Positions 8,843-16,868 of a DNA stretch of 64,000 nt are shown here, in pieces. Numbering within the stretch: position 1 is the first letter of the stretch; each line of letters starts with the position of its first letter. Position numbers and translations under genes: made by a program. The stretch lies in the NCBI GenBank assembly GCA_900470965.1, contig UCCS01000064.1, forward strand, positions 35,397 through 99,396. The letters are read 5' to 3'. Source of the DNA: Hyphomicrobiales bacterium. GTDB lineage: Bacteria; Pseudomonadota; Alphaproteobacteria; Rhizobiales; Rhizobiaceae. Under the pieces are notes generated by a model, which worked only from the letters and a program-made list of their open reading frames with translations, was not told where the DNA came from and did no database searches.

Positions 8843-9802
8843 ATGATGACGGTAATCGACAATCACGAGGCTCTTGCTGAAGACGGCGACTTTCGCCTGT
8901 CGGAAGCCAGTGCGCGCGATTATTTCGAGCTTCTGAAGCCGCGGGTCATGTCGCTCGTGGTCTTCACGGCCTTTGCCGGCCTGGTGCTGGCGCCGGACCA
9001 CATCAACCCCGTTCTCGGCCTGATCGCCATTCTCTGCATTGCCGTCGGTGCAGGCGCATCGGGTGCACTGAACATGTGGTATGACGCCGACATCGACGCC
9101 GTCATGAGCCGCACCGCCAAGCGCCCGATCCCGGCCGGCCGCATCAAGCCCAAGGAAGCCCTGGCCTTCGGCCTCGTGCTCTCCTGCTTCTCGGTGACGA
9201 TCCTGGGCCTCGCGGTCAATTGGCTGTCGGCCTCGATCCTTGCCTTCACCATCTTCTTCTATGCCGTCATCTACACGATGTGGCTGAAGCGCTCGACGCC
9301 GCAGAACATCGTCATCGGTGGCGCGGCCGGCGCCTTTCCGCCGATGATCGGCTGGGCCTGCGTGACGAATTCCGTCACCATCGAAAGCACCGTCCTCTTC
9401 CTCATCATCTTCCTGTGGACGCCGGCGCATTTCTGGGCGCTTGCCCTCTTCAAGATGCGAGATTACGAAGCGGTTGGCGTGCCGATGCTGCCGAACGTGT
9501 CCGGTGAGCGCACCACCAAGCACCAGATCGTTGCCTATGCCGTGCTGACGGCCATATGCGCGGTGCTGCCGACCTTCCTCGGCTTTGCCAGTGTCGGTTA
9601 TGGCGTGGTGGCCGCGGCACTCGGTGCGGTCTTCATATACTGTTCCATCGCCGTCTGGCGCATGCCCGACGGCGATCTCAACATGATCCCGGCGAAGAAG
9701 CTGTTCGGCTTCTCGATCTTCTATCTCTTCGCCGTGTTCTCCGCGCTGATGCTCGACCGGCTGGTCGCCATGCTGGCCTCGTATGCAGGAGGCTCGTTCT
9801 GA
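8843..9802 (+). CDS. ctaB: Protoheme IX farnesyltransferase (heme O synthase)
   Basis: A 319-residue UbiA-family prenyltransferase that adds a farnesyl group to heme b, the first step towards heme a for the oxidase. The first aspartate-rich motif is NMWYDADIDAVMSRT near residues 77-91, followed by the RPIPAGRI loop. The second region, YTMWLKRSTPQNIVIGG, is also typical. Eight or nine hydrophobic helices are seen. Its stop overlaps the start of the next small gene (TGATG), so the two are translationally coupled. Confidence 0.96.
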   Translation: MMTVIDNHEALAEDGDFRLSEASARDYFELLKPRVMSLVVFTAFAGLVLAPDHINPVLGLIAILCIAVGAGASGALNMWYDADIDAVMSRTAKRPIPAGRIKPKEALAFGLVLSCFSVTILGLAVNWLSASILAFTIFFYAVIYTMWLKRSTPQNIVIGGAAGAFPPMIGWACVTNSVTIESTVLFLIIFLWTPAHFWALALFKMRDYEAVGVPMLPNVSGERTTKHQIVAYAVLTAICAVLPTFLGFASVGYGVVAAALGAVFIYCSIAVWRMPDGDLNMIPAKKLFGFSIFYLFAVFSALMLDRLVAMLASYAGGSF

Positions 9803-9939
9803 TGGAATTGGTCAAGCTTACTGAAGCGCAACGCAAGTCGCGCCGCAATCGCAACATTGCGCTCGGCGTCGTGCTCGCCGGTCTGGTAATCCTTTTTTAC
9901 GTCATCACCATCGTCAAGTTCCTCGGACATGGAGGCTGA
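9802..9939 (+). CDS. Small single-span membrane protein, CoxF-like
   Basis: A 45-residue protein (MELVKLTEAQRKSRRNRN start) with a basic cytoplasmic N-terminus and one hydrophobic helix (ALGVVLAGLVILFYVITIV). Its ATG overlaps the ctaB stop and its stop is just before ctaG. Small proteins at this position are annotated as CoxF in rhizobial oxidase operons. The role is unknown but the position between two assembly factors suggests a part in oxidase assembly. Confidence 0.8.
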   Translation: MELVKLTEAQRKSRRNRNIALGVVLAGLVILFYVITIVKFLGHGG

Positions 9940-9943
9940 TGAG

Positions 9944-10549
9944 ATGAGCGACGCCGTCAACACACCGAAGAAGCCGCGCAACAACGCTGCCGTCGTCTTC
10001 ATGTGCCTGAGCTTTGTCGTCGGTATGGGCGCGGCAAGCTATGCCGCCGTGCCGCTCTATCGGCTCTTCTGCCAGGTGACCGGCTATAACGGCACGACAC
10101 AGCGTGTTGATCAGGTTTCCAGCGTCATTCTCGACCGTACGATGCGTGTCACCTTCGACGCCAACGTCGCTCCCGGCCTGCAGTGGGAATTCAAGCCGGT
10201 CGAGCGCGAGGTCAATCCGAAGATCGGCGAGACCATCCAGGTCAATTTCATCGCCGAAAACCGTTCCAACGAAACCCAGCGCGGCCAGGCGATCTTCAAC
10301 GTGACGCCGGGCGAGGCGGGCGCCTATTTCAACAAGGTGCAATGTTTCTGCTTTAATGAAACGGACCTGAAGCCGGGCGAGAAGCTTGAAATGCCGGTCG
10401 TGTTCTACATCGATCCGGAGATTACCAAGGCCGCTGAATCGAAAAGCATTCACACGGTCACGCTGTCATACACGTTCTATCCTAAAGAGGGTCCGAAGCC
10501 GGTGGCTTCGAATGAGGATGGAACGGGACAGGCTGAAAAGAAACTTTGA
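9944..10549 (+). CDS. ctaG: Cytochrome c oxidase assembly protein CtaG (Cox11 family)
   Basis: A 201-residue membrane-anchored copper chaperone that delivers copper to the CuB site of subunit I. One N-terminal helix (AAVVFMCLSFVVGMGAAS) is followed by a periplasmic immunoglobulin-like domain. The copper-binding CFCF motif is in VQCFCFNETDLKPGE. The ATG at 9944 is chosen because GGAGG lies eight bases upstream; an earlier in-frame ATG at 9929 would overlap the preceding gene. Context in the cta operon supports the role. Confidence 0.96.
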   Translation: MSDAVNTPKKPRNNAAVVFMCLSFVVGMGAASYAAVPLYRLFCQVTGYNGTTQRVDQVSSVILDRTMRVTFDANVAPGLQWEFKPVEREVNPKIGETIQVNFIAENRSNETQRGQAIFNVTPGEAGAYFNKVQCFCFNETDLKPGEKLEMPVVFYIDPEITKAAESKSIHTVTLSYTFYPKEGPKPVASNEDGTGQAEKKL

Positions 10550-10606
10550 TTGAGGAGTGTTTCCGGCCGTGCCGGAAGCGGAGAAGGAAGACACCGGGGA
10601 TCTGAC

Positions 10607-11485
10607 ATGGCCGATGCTCATCAGAAGAATCACGACTATCACATCATAGCTCCGAGCCCGTGGCCGATACTGGCCTCGCTCGGCGCATTCCTGATGGCCT
10701 TTGGCGGCGTCGGCTACATGCGCTACCTGAACGGCGGCTCGCTGCATGTTTTCGGTATCGAATGGGCGCATCCGTGGCTCTTCTTCATCGGGCTGGCTGT
10801 CGTTTTCTACGTCATGTACGGCTGGTGGTCTGACACCGTGAAGGAAGCCCATGAGGGCGCCCATACACGCGTCGTGTCGCTGCACCTGCGCTACGGCATG
10901 ATCATGTTCATCGCTTCGGAAGTGATGTTCTTCGTCGCCTGGTTCTGGGCCTATTTCGACGCCAGCCTCTTTCCGCACGAGGCCATCCAGGCTTCGCGCC
11001 TTGCCTATACCGGCGGTGTCTGGCCGCCGAAGGGCATCGAGGTTCTCGATCCCTGGCACCTGCCGATCTACAACACCGTCATCCTGCTGCTCTCGGGCAC
11101 GACGGTCACCTGGGCTCACCACGCTCTGCTGCACAACGACCGCAAGGGCCTTATCCAGGGCCTGACGCTGACGGTCCTGCTCGGCGTGCTCTTCTCCTCC
11201 GTCCAGGCCTATGAATATGCCCATGCTCCGTTCGAGTTCCGCAACTCGATCTACGGCGCGACCTTCTTCATGGCCACCGGTTTCCACGGCTTCCACGTTC
11301 TGGTCGGCACCATCTTCCTGCTGGTCTGCCTCCTTCGTGCGTTGCGCGGTGACTTTACGCCGAAGCAGCACTTCGGCTTCGAGGCGGCCGCCTGGTACTG
11401 GCACTTCGTCGACGTCGTCTGGCTGTTCCTGTTCTTCTGCATCTACGTCTGGGGCGGCTGGGGCGCACCGGTTGCGGCAGGCTGA
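10607..11485 (+). CDS. ctaE: Cytochrome c oxidase subunit III
   Basis: A 292-residue subunit III with seven transmembrane helices. Recognised segments include HIIAPSPWPI, FFVAWFWAYF, the HEGAHT loop, TGFHGFHVLVGTIFL and AWYWHFVDVVWLFLF. It stabilises the catalytic core and helps proton uptake. The start ATG at 10607 begins MADAHQKNH; a short inverted repeat (TTCCGGC/GCCGGAA, 10561-10577) lies in the gap after ctaG. Unlike the usual alphaproteobacterial order, DUF983 and SURF1 do not follow directly. Confidence 0.96.
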   Translation: MADAHQKNHDYHIIAPSPWPILASLGAFLMAFGGVGYMRYLNGGSLHVFGIEWAHPWLFFIGLAVVFYVMYGWWSDTVKEAHEGAHTRVVSLHLRYGMIMFIASEVMFFVAWFWAYFDASLFPHEAIQASRLAYTGGVWPPKGIEVLDPWHLPIYNTVILLLSGTTVTWAHHALLHNDRKGLIQGLTLTVLLGVLFSSVQAYEYAHAPFEFRNSIYGATFFMATGFHGFHVLVGTIFLLVCLLRALRGDFTPKQHFGFEAAAWYWHFVDVVWLFLFFCIYVWGGWGAPVAAG

Positions 11486-11504
11486 TCGAGACCGGATAGA
11501 AATC

Positions 11505-11532
11505 AAAAAAGGCGGGTGCTCACTGACCCGCC
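11505..11532 (-). terminator. Rho-independent terminator, minus strand
   Basis: GGCGGGT (11511-11517) pairs with ACCCGCC (11526-11532). On the minus strand the hairpin is followed by TTTTTT (complement of 11505-11510), so it should end transcription of the minus-strand GNAT gene; the same stem may also slow transcripts leaving ctaE. Confidence 0.75.
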
Positions 11533-11613
11533 TAACCGAAATGTGGAATACTCCTTGTCGCAAGTATCGGCGCGAAACTCCGACTTTTGCGGTTTTTGCG
11601 ACAGGAGTTTAAT

Positions 11614-12237
11614 CTAGCGAACTTCGGAGCATTCACGCGCGGAAAGTTTGAGCCGCATCAACGGTCGTCGCGGAGATCGGCGCGCGATCTCCGAGAATCC
11701 AAGCTTCGTAAATACCGAGGCGATACCGACAAAACCCTCCCCCCACGTCAGAGGTTTTTCGGGATCGATGGCGCAGGCGTCAACTGCAACCGCATTATTG
11801 GCTATCGCGAATTCAACGGCGGCACTGGCAAGATGCCGCATAAGGCCTTGCCGGCGGTAGCCTGTGCGAATGAAAAAGCACGTGATGGCATAGACACTCG
11901 AAGCATCAGGCTCACTCACATCTTCCAGCGGCCGTGAAGTTTTTGCCTCTTGAAAGCGTGAGAAGCCAGGCCGAGGGCCGATCGCACACCAACCGACCGC
12001 TGTCCCGCGATGATATGCAATCAGCCCCGGTGGCGGCCCAGCCTCCACTATCGCCCGGAAAGCATCTTTCCGGCCAGTTCTCTCCATTGCCTTGTAGTCA
12101 GCGCCCTTGATGCGAGGCCACATGCACCAGCATCCCGAATTGGCTCCGCGCAATGGACCAAAAAGGTCTTCAAGATCGGCCCAACGATCGGCCGTCAGTG
12201 GGTGGATATCAAACGTATCAGGCATTCCGCCTCTCAA
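11614..12237 (-). CDS. GNAT family N-acetyltransferase
   Basis: A 207-residue protein with a GNAT core: CFFIRTGYRRQGLMRHLASAAVEFA carries the acetyl-CoA-binding RRQGLM loop. The N-terminal half has a GCWCMWPR segment seen in a subfamily of GNAT proteins of unknown substrate. The ATG at 12237 or the one four codons later could be the start. It is on the opposite strand to the oxidase operon and part of a minus-strand block between ctaE and DUF983. Confidence 0.8.
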   Translation of the reverse strand: MRGGMPDTFDIHPLTADRWADLEDLFGPLRGANSGCWCMWPRIKGADYKAMERTGRKDAFRAIVEAGPPPGLIAYHRGTAVGWCAIGPRPGFSRFQEAKTSRPLEDVSEPDASSVYAITCFFIRTGYRRQGLMRHLASAAVEFAIANNAVAVDACAIDPEKPLTWGEGFVGIASVFTKLGFSEIARRSPRRPLMRLKLSARECSEVR

Positions 12238-12244
12238 AGGTATC

Positions 12245-12319
12245 TCAGTCGGTCGCGTAGCAGACAGCCTGAAGTTTATTGCTGTCGGGATCGATGTAAT
12301 ATCGCGGATCCCGACATCT
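12245..12319 (-). pseudogene. Remnant of a glyoxalase/VOC-family gene C-terminus
   Basis: Read on the minus strand this short frame ends YYIDPDSNKLQAVCYATD and a stop. The DPDxNKLQAVC pattern is the usual closing strand of glyoxalase/bleomycin-resistance (VOC) proteins. A stop codon and frame changes lie directly upstream and no body of such a gene is found between here and 12430. I take it as the last trace of a deleted gene, eight bases before the GNAT start. Confidence 0.4.
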
Positions 12320-12429
12320 TCATCCCGTCATGAATTCAGCAAAGCTATACCCTTGCTGACGACAGTCTGTCGTAGGGGCAGGCTGTCATTTAATCCCAGG
12401 CCTCTTTGTCTTAACTGCTGCTCTTCGTC

Positions 12430-13071
12430 TTACCGTTGGCCAGCCAGCCTCTCGAAGGCCGAAGGCTCGGGAATGCCGAGGTCCAGCTGATGGCGGATCG
12501 CCTCGGCGCATTCGAGCGCCGTCAGCACGGATGTATCAACCTCCATATCGTAGAGGCCGGGGCGATGCACCTCGTCCTGCCAGCGCTGTACTGGTTCCGG
12601 CACGGGTGCCTCCCCGGTGGCGCGCAGGTAGAGGGTCTCACGCCCTTCCTCCGCGATTTCCCGCCGCTGCATAATCGTCTCGATCGGACATCTGACGCCG
12701 ATGAACAGCACGGGAAAACCGTCCAGTCGTCTGGCGCAGTCGCCGAGGATGCCGAGTGGCTGCGAGTAGCTGTCGTGGTGGCCGAGGTCGGCGACGACGT
12801 TGAGCCCCAATCCGGCATGGATGGCGATCGATTCATAAAGCGCTGCATAGAGGAACGGCACGAGTTCTTCGAGATCCGGCCGCTCGCCGCCGGGCCTCAA
12901 TCCGATACCGGGCAGGTAGCGCTTTGGCGTCATGGAATTATAGGTATCGACGCCGAGGTTGATCCACGGCCCCTCGAATTCTTCCTGGATTGCGCGTGCA
13001 ATGCTGGATTTGCCGCTTCGCGGTGCGCCGTTCAGGATAATGATCTGTCCGGCATGGCTGTCGTTGGTCAT
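12430..13071 (-). CDS. Chloramphenicol phosphotransferase-like P-loop kinase
   Basis: A 213-residue P-loop protein. The Walker A motif GAPRSGKSS is at residues 15-23, and the later GVRCPIETIMQRE and LYDMEVDTS segments match the chloramphenicol 3-O-phosphotransferase (CPT) family, in which the kinase modifies the drug hydroxyl. Many CPT-like proteins in soil bacteria have not been tested, so resistance is an inference. It sits alone on the minus strand between ctaE and the DUF983-SURF1 pair and may be a later insertion. Confidence 0.75.
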   Translation of the reverse strand: MTNDSHAGQIIILNGAPRSGKSSIARAIQEEFEGPWINLGVDTYNSMTPKRYLPGIGLRPGGERPDLEELVPFLYAALYESIAIHAGLGLNVVADLGHHDSYSQPLGILGDCARRLDGFPVLFIGVRCPIETIMQRREIAEEGRETLYLRATGEAPVPEPVQRWQDEVHRPGLYDMEVDTSVLTALECAEAIRHQLDLGIPEPSAFERLAGQR

Positions 13072-13197
13072 CAGTCTTCTTCTTCTGTTTGGCGCGAATC
13101 GCTGAGGCGAAATCGCGCAGGTATTTCCATTCGGGATGCGAATACTTTATGGGAGAGTTAAGGCAGACGACGAAAAGCCGCCTGCATGGAGATCGGC

Positions 13198-13578
13198 ATG
13201 AACGAAGATAGCGCACAATTTCCACCGGTCGATCCGGTCAAGACCGGCATCAAGGGATGCTGCCCGCGCTGCGGTCATGGGCAGCTCTTCGATGGCGTGC
13301 TCGGCCTGAAACCGAACTGCGCCGCCTGCGGGCTGGATTATTCCTTCGCCGATGCAGGCGATGGTCCCGCCGTCTTCGTTATCCTCATCGTCGGCTTCAT
13401 CATCATCGGTTCGGTGCTCTGGCTGCAGGTCAATTATGCGCCACCGATCTGGGTTCACATTCTGCTCTTTGCTCCGCTCACAATCATACTCTCCCTGCTG
13501 GCGTTGCGCTGGTGCAAGGGCATCCTCATCGCCATGCAATATCGCCATAATGCCCGCGAGGGACGCCTGAGTGACTGA
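13198..13578 (+). CDS. DUF983 family membrane protein with zinc-ribbon motif
   Basis: A 126-residue protein. The N-terminal part has two Cys pairs, CCPRCG and CAACGLDY, like a zinc ribbon. Two hydrophobic helices follow (VFVILIVGFIIIGSVLWL and WVHILLFAPLTIILSLLAL). DUF983 genes usually sit between the oxidase subunit III gene and SURF1 and are thought to help oxidase biogenesis. The ATG at 13198 has TGGAG at the right distance; an ATG at 13186 is an alternative. Its last eight bases overlap the SURF1 start. Confidence 0.88.
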   Translation: MNEDSAQFPPVDPVKTGIKGCCPRCGHGQLFDGVLGLKPNCAACGLDYSFADAGDGPAVFVILIVGFIIIGSVLWLQVNYAPPIWVHILLFAPLTIILSLLALRWCKGILIAMQYRHNAREGRLSD

Positions 13579-14323
13579 CATCGAGAGTCCGGCCCCGCGC
13601 CGCAAGCTGCCGGTGTTTACCGGCATAACCGTTCTCATTGCGCTCGCCATCCTGATCTCGCTCGGCACCTGGCAGGTGGAGCGTCTTCACTGGAAGGAAG
13701 GCCTGCTCGCCGATATAGCCGAGCGCCGAGCCGCAGCCCCGGTTCCGCTTGCCGATATCGAGGCCATGGCCGCTCAGGGCGGCGACATCGAGTATCGCAC
13801 GGTCACGGCCACCGGCCGCTACATCAACAACAAGGAGCGCCATTTCTTCGCCACCTGGCGTGGCCAGACCGGCTATTACATCTATACGCCGCTGCAGCTC
13901 GCGGATGGGCGCTACCTCTTCGTCAACAGAGGCTTCGTTCCCTATGAGAACAAGGAGCCGGAAATGCGGATGCAGGGCCAGTTGACGGACCAGCAGACGG
14001 TAACCGGCCTCGCGCGTGCCAAACTCCCCGGCAAACCCTCCTCGCTCGTGCCTGACAACGACGTGGCGAAGAATATCTTCTACTGGAAAGATCTTGATGT
14101 GATGGCGTCGAGCGTCGACCTCGACAAGGCTGATGTCTTACCCTTCTTCCTCGATGCCGATTCCACGCCCAACCCGGCGGGCTTTCCGATCGGCGGCGTC
14201 ACGCAGGTCGATCTGCCGAACGACCATCTGCAATATGCTTTCACCTGGTACGGGCTGGCTGCGGTGCTGCTCGTTGTCGTCGCCATCTCCTGGTTCCGTC
14301 CCCGCAAGGGTGCAGCGCAATAG
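13571..14323 (+). CDS. SURF1 family oxidase biogenesis protein
   Basis: A 250-residue protein with a transmembrane helix at each end and a periplasmic domain between. The signatures LGTWQVERLHWKEGL (residues 31-45), VNRGFVP and the C-terminal NDHLQYAFTWYGLA identify SURF1 (Shy1), which supports heme a insertion into subunit I. The start is a GTG inside the stop region of DUF983 (GTGACTGA overlap), so the pair is translationally coupled. Confidence 0.94.
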   Translation: MTDIESPAPRRKLPVFTGITVLIALAILISLGTWQVERLHWKEGLLADIAERRAAAPVPLADIEAMAAQGGDIEYRTVTATGRYINNKERHFFATWRGQTGYYIYTPLQLADGRYLFVNRGFVPYENKEPEMRMQGQLTDQQTVTGLARAKLPGKPSSLVPDNDVAKNIFYWKDLDVMASSVDLDKADVLPFFLDADSTPNPAGFPIGGVTQVDLPNDHLQYAFTWYGLAAVLLVVVAISWFRPRKGAAQ

Positions 14324-14384
14324 TATCGCTTCAATTCCGACCCATATTGGGTTAGAGGTCCCTGAAGCTTAACCTGGGTATGTT

Positions 14385-15389
14385 ATGAACATTGCGGCAA
14401 AACCTCCGTTGACGATCAGGCTCTGCGGTCCGCGCGGCTTCTGCGCCGGCGTCGATCGGGCGATCCAGATCGTCGTGCTGGCGCTGAAGGCTTACGGCGC
14501 GCCTGTATATGTCCGCCACGAGATCGTCCATAACCGCTATGTCGTGGAAGGGTTGGAAGCCAAGGGAGCGGTCTTCGTCGAGGAGCTTGACGAGATCCCG
14601 GCGGAACATCGTGCCCAGCCGGTCGTCTTTTCCGCCCATGGCGTGCCGAAATCCGTGCCCGAGGATGCGAATGCCCGCAACCTGTTCTATCTCGACGCAA
14701 CCTGTCCGCTGGTCTCCAAGGTCCACAAGCAGGCGATGCGCCATAATCGCCTCGGCCGCCATGTCGTCCTGATCGGCCACGCCGGCCATCCCGAAGTGAT
14801 CGGCACCATGGGTCAGTTGCCCGAAGGCACTGTTTCGCTCATCGAAACTGTCGAGGATGCGGACGTTTATCAGCCGGTCGATCCCGATAATCTCGGCTAT
14901 GTCACGCAGACGACGCTTTCGGTCGACGACACCGCCGGCGTCATCAAACGGCTGGAAGAGCGCTTCCCCAAGCTACAGGCTCCGGCCGCTGATTCCATCT
15001 GCTATGCCACGACCAACCGCCAGGAAGTGGTGAAGGAAGCAGCCCCCGGCTGCGATCTGTTCATCATTGTCGGCGCGCCGAATTCGTCCAATTCCAAGCG
15101 GCTCGTCGAAGTGGCACTCCGGGCAGGCGCGAAGAAGTCGATCCTCGTGCAGCGTGCTTCAGAGCTCGACTGGGATGAGATCGGCCCGATTGCCACGCTC
15201 GGCCTGTCCGCCGGTGCTTCCGCCCCGGAAGTGATCGTCAACGAGATCATCGAGGCCTTCCGCACACGCTTCGATGCCCGCGTCGAGCTTGCCGAAACCG
15301 TGCAGGAAAACGAGCACTTCCTCGTCAATCGCGAACTGCGCAGCCTTGAATTGACGACGGCTGACATGGCATTCGTGAACGGGGAATGA
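14385..15389 (+). CDS. ispH: 4-hydroxy-3-methylbut-2-enyl diphosphate reductase
   Basis: A 334-residue IspH (LytB), the last enzyme of the non-mevalonate isoprenoid route, giving isopentenyl and dimethylallyl diphosphate. The three cysteines that hold the iron-sulfur cluster are C20 (GFCAGVDRAI), C107 (LDATCPLV) and C206 (SICYATTNRQ). The VFSAHGVP and GHAGHPEV loops that bind diphosphate are present. It follows SURF1 by 61 bases and precedes thrB by 64. Confidence 0.97.
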   Translation: MNIAAKPPLTIRLCGPRGFCAGVDRAIQIVVLALKAYGAPVYVRHEIVHNRYVVEGLEAKGAVFVEELDEIPAEHRAQPVVFSAHGVPKSVPEDANARNLFYLDATCPLVSKVHKQAMRHNRLGRHVVLIGHAGHPEVIGTMGQLPEGTVSLIETVEDADVYQPVDPDNLGYVTQTTLSVDDTAGVIKRLEERFPKLQAPAADSICYATTNRQEVVKEAAPGCDLFIIVGAPNSSNSKRLVEVALRAGAKKSILVQRASELDWDEIGPIATLGLSAGASAPEVIVNEIIEAFRTRFDARVELAETVQENEHFLVNRELRSLELTTADMAFVNGE

Positions 15390-15453
15390 GGTGAGGGGCC
15401 CACCCTCCGTCCTGCCTACCTGATGACACCGCTTCTACAGTGAGATACCCACC

Positions 15454-16419
15454 TTGGCAGTTTATACCGATATCGCCGAAGACGATCTGAAATGGTTTCT
15501 CACCGAATATGATGCCGGTACGCTGCTCTCTTACAAGGGCATCGCGGAAGGCGTGGAGAATTCCAATTTCCTGCTGCACACATCCAAGGCGCCGCTCATC
15601 CTGACGCTTTACGAGAAGCGGGTGGAAAAGAGCGATCTGCCCTTCTTCCTCGGCCTGATGCAGCATCTGTCTGCCGGCGGCCTGTCCTGCCCACTGCCGC
15701 TGCCGCGCAAGGACGGCGCGCTGCTCGGCACTCTGTCGGGCCGTCCCGCCGCACTCATCTCCTTCCTTGAAGGCATGTGGCTCAGAAAGCCGGAAGCCAA
15801 ACACTGCCGCGAAGTCGGCAAGGCGCTGGCGCAGATGCATGTTGCTGGTGAAGGTTTTGCACTGACGCGGCCGAATGCCTTGTCGCTGGAAGGCTGGCAG
15901 ACGCTATGGGACAAATCCGAGGCACGCGCCGACGAGGTCGAGCCGGGACTGCAGAACGAGATCCGCAGCGATCTCAATTTCTTGCGGGCCTATTGGCCAA
16001 AGGATTTGCCGGCTGGCGTCATCCACGCCGATCTTTTCCCTGACAACGTCTTCTTCCTCGGCGACGAGCTCTCGGGCCTCATCGATTTCTATTTCGCCTG
16101 CAACGATCTGCTCGCCTATGACGTCTCGATCTGCCTCAATGCCTGGTGCTTCGAGAAGGATGGCGCCTACAACATCACCAAGGGCATGCAGATGCTGGAA
16201 GGGTACCAGAGCGTACGGCCGCTGAGCGAGGCGGAGATTAAAGCTCTGCCAGTTCTCTCCCGTGGCTCGGCGCTGCGCTTCTTCCTGACCCGTCTCTACG
16301 ACTGGCTGACGACGCCCGAGGGCGCGATGGTCACCAAGAAGGATCCGCTGGAATATCTGCGCAAGCTGCGCTTCCACCGCCAGATTTCCTCGCCCGCCGA
16401 ATATGGACTGAGCCTATGA
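15454..16419 (+). CDS. thrB: Homoserine kinase, type II
   Basis: A 321-residue kinase of the aminoglycoside-phosphotransferase fold, which phosphorylates homoserine in threonine synthesis. The catalytic loop is VIHADLFPDNVFF and the metal-binding motif GLIDFYFACND follows. The N-terminus (MAVYTDIAEDDLKWFLTEY) is typical of rhizobial ThrB. The likely start is a TTG at 15454 with only a weak ribosome site. Its stop overlaps the rnhA start (ATGA). The partner gene thrC is 12.7 kb downstream on the other strand. Confidence 0.93.
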   Translation: MAVYTDIAEDDLKWFLTEYDAGTLLSYKGIAEGVENSNFLLHTSKAPLILTLYEKRVEKSDLPFFLGLMQHLSAGGLSCPLPLPRKDGALLGTLSGRPAALISFLEGMWLRKPEAKHCREVGKALAQMHVAGEGFALTRPNALSLEGWQTLWDKSEARADEVEPGLQNEIRSDLNFLRAYWPKDLPAGVIHADLFPDNVFFLGDELSGLIDFYFACNDLLAYDVSICLNAWCFEKDGAYNITKGMQMLEGYQSVRPLSEAEIKALPVLSRGSALRFFLTRLYDWLTTPEGAMVTKKDPLEYLRKLRFHRQISSPAEYGLSL

Positions 16420-16868
16420 AGCACATCGATATCTTCACCGACGGGGCATGCTCCGGCAACCCCGGCCCCGGTGGGTGGGGCGCTGTGCTGCGCTACGGCG
16501 AGGTCGAGAGGGAACTCTCCGGTGGCGAGGCTGAAACCACCAACAATCGCATGGAGCTCCTGGCTGCCATTTCCGCACTGACTGCCCTGAAGGAGCCCTG
16601 CGAGGTCGATCTCTATACCGACAGCGCCTATGTGAAAGACGGCATTTCCAAATGGATCTTCGGCTGGAAAAAGAACGGCTGGAGGACATCGGACAATAAG
16701 CCGGTGAAGAATGCCGAACTCTGGCAGGCGCTGGAAGAGGCCCGCAACCGGCACAAGGTGACCCTCCATTGGGTCAAGGGCCACGCCGGCCACCCCGAAA
16801 ACGAGCGTGCTGATGAGCTCGCCCGCAAGGGTATGGAGCCTTTCAAGAAGAGCAAGAAGGCAGGCTGA
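16416..16868 (+). CDS. rnhA: Ribonuclease HI
   Basis: A 150-residue RNase HI, which cleaves RNA in RNA-DNA hybrids. The catalytic acids are D9, E47, D69 and D133 and the conserved His of the KGHAGHPENE loop is at 123, matching the Escherichia coli enzyme with a one-residue shift. The basic handle region (GWKKNGWRTSDNKPVKN) is present. It overlaps thrB by four bases. Confidence 0.97.
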   Translation: MKHIDIFTDGACSGNPGPGGWGAVLRYGEVERELSGGEAETTNNRMELLAAISALTALKEPCEVDLYTDSAYVKDGISKWIFGWKKNGWRTSDNKPVKNAELWQALEEARNRHKVTLHWVKGHAGHPENERADELARKGMEPFKKSKKAG

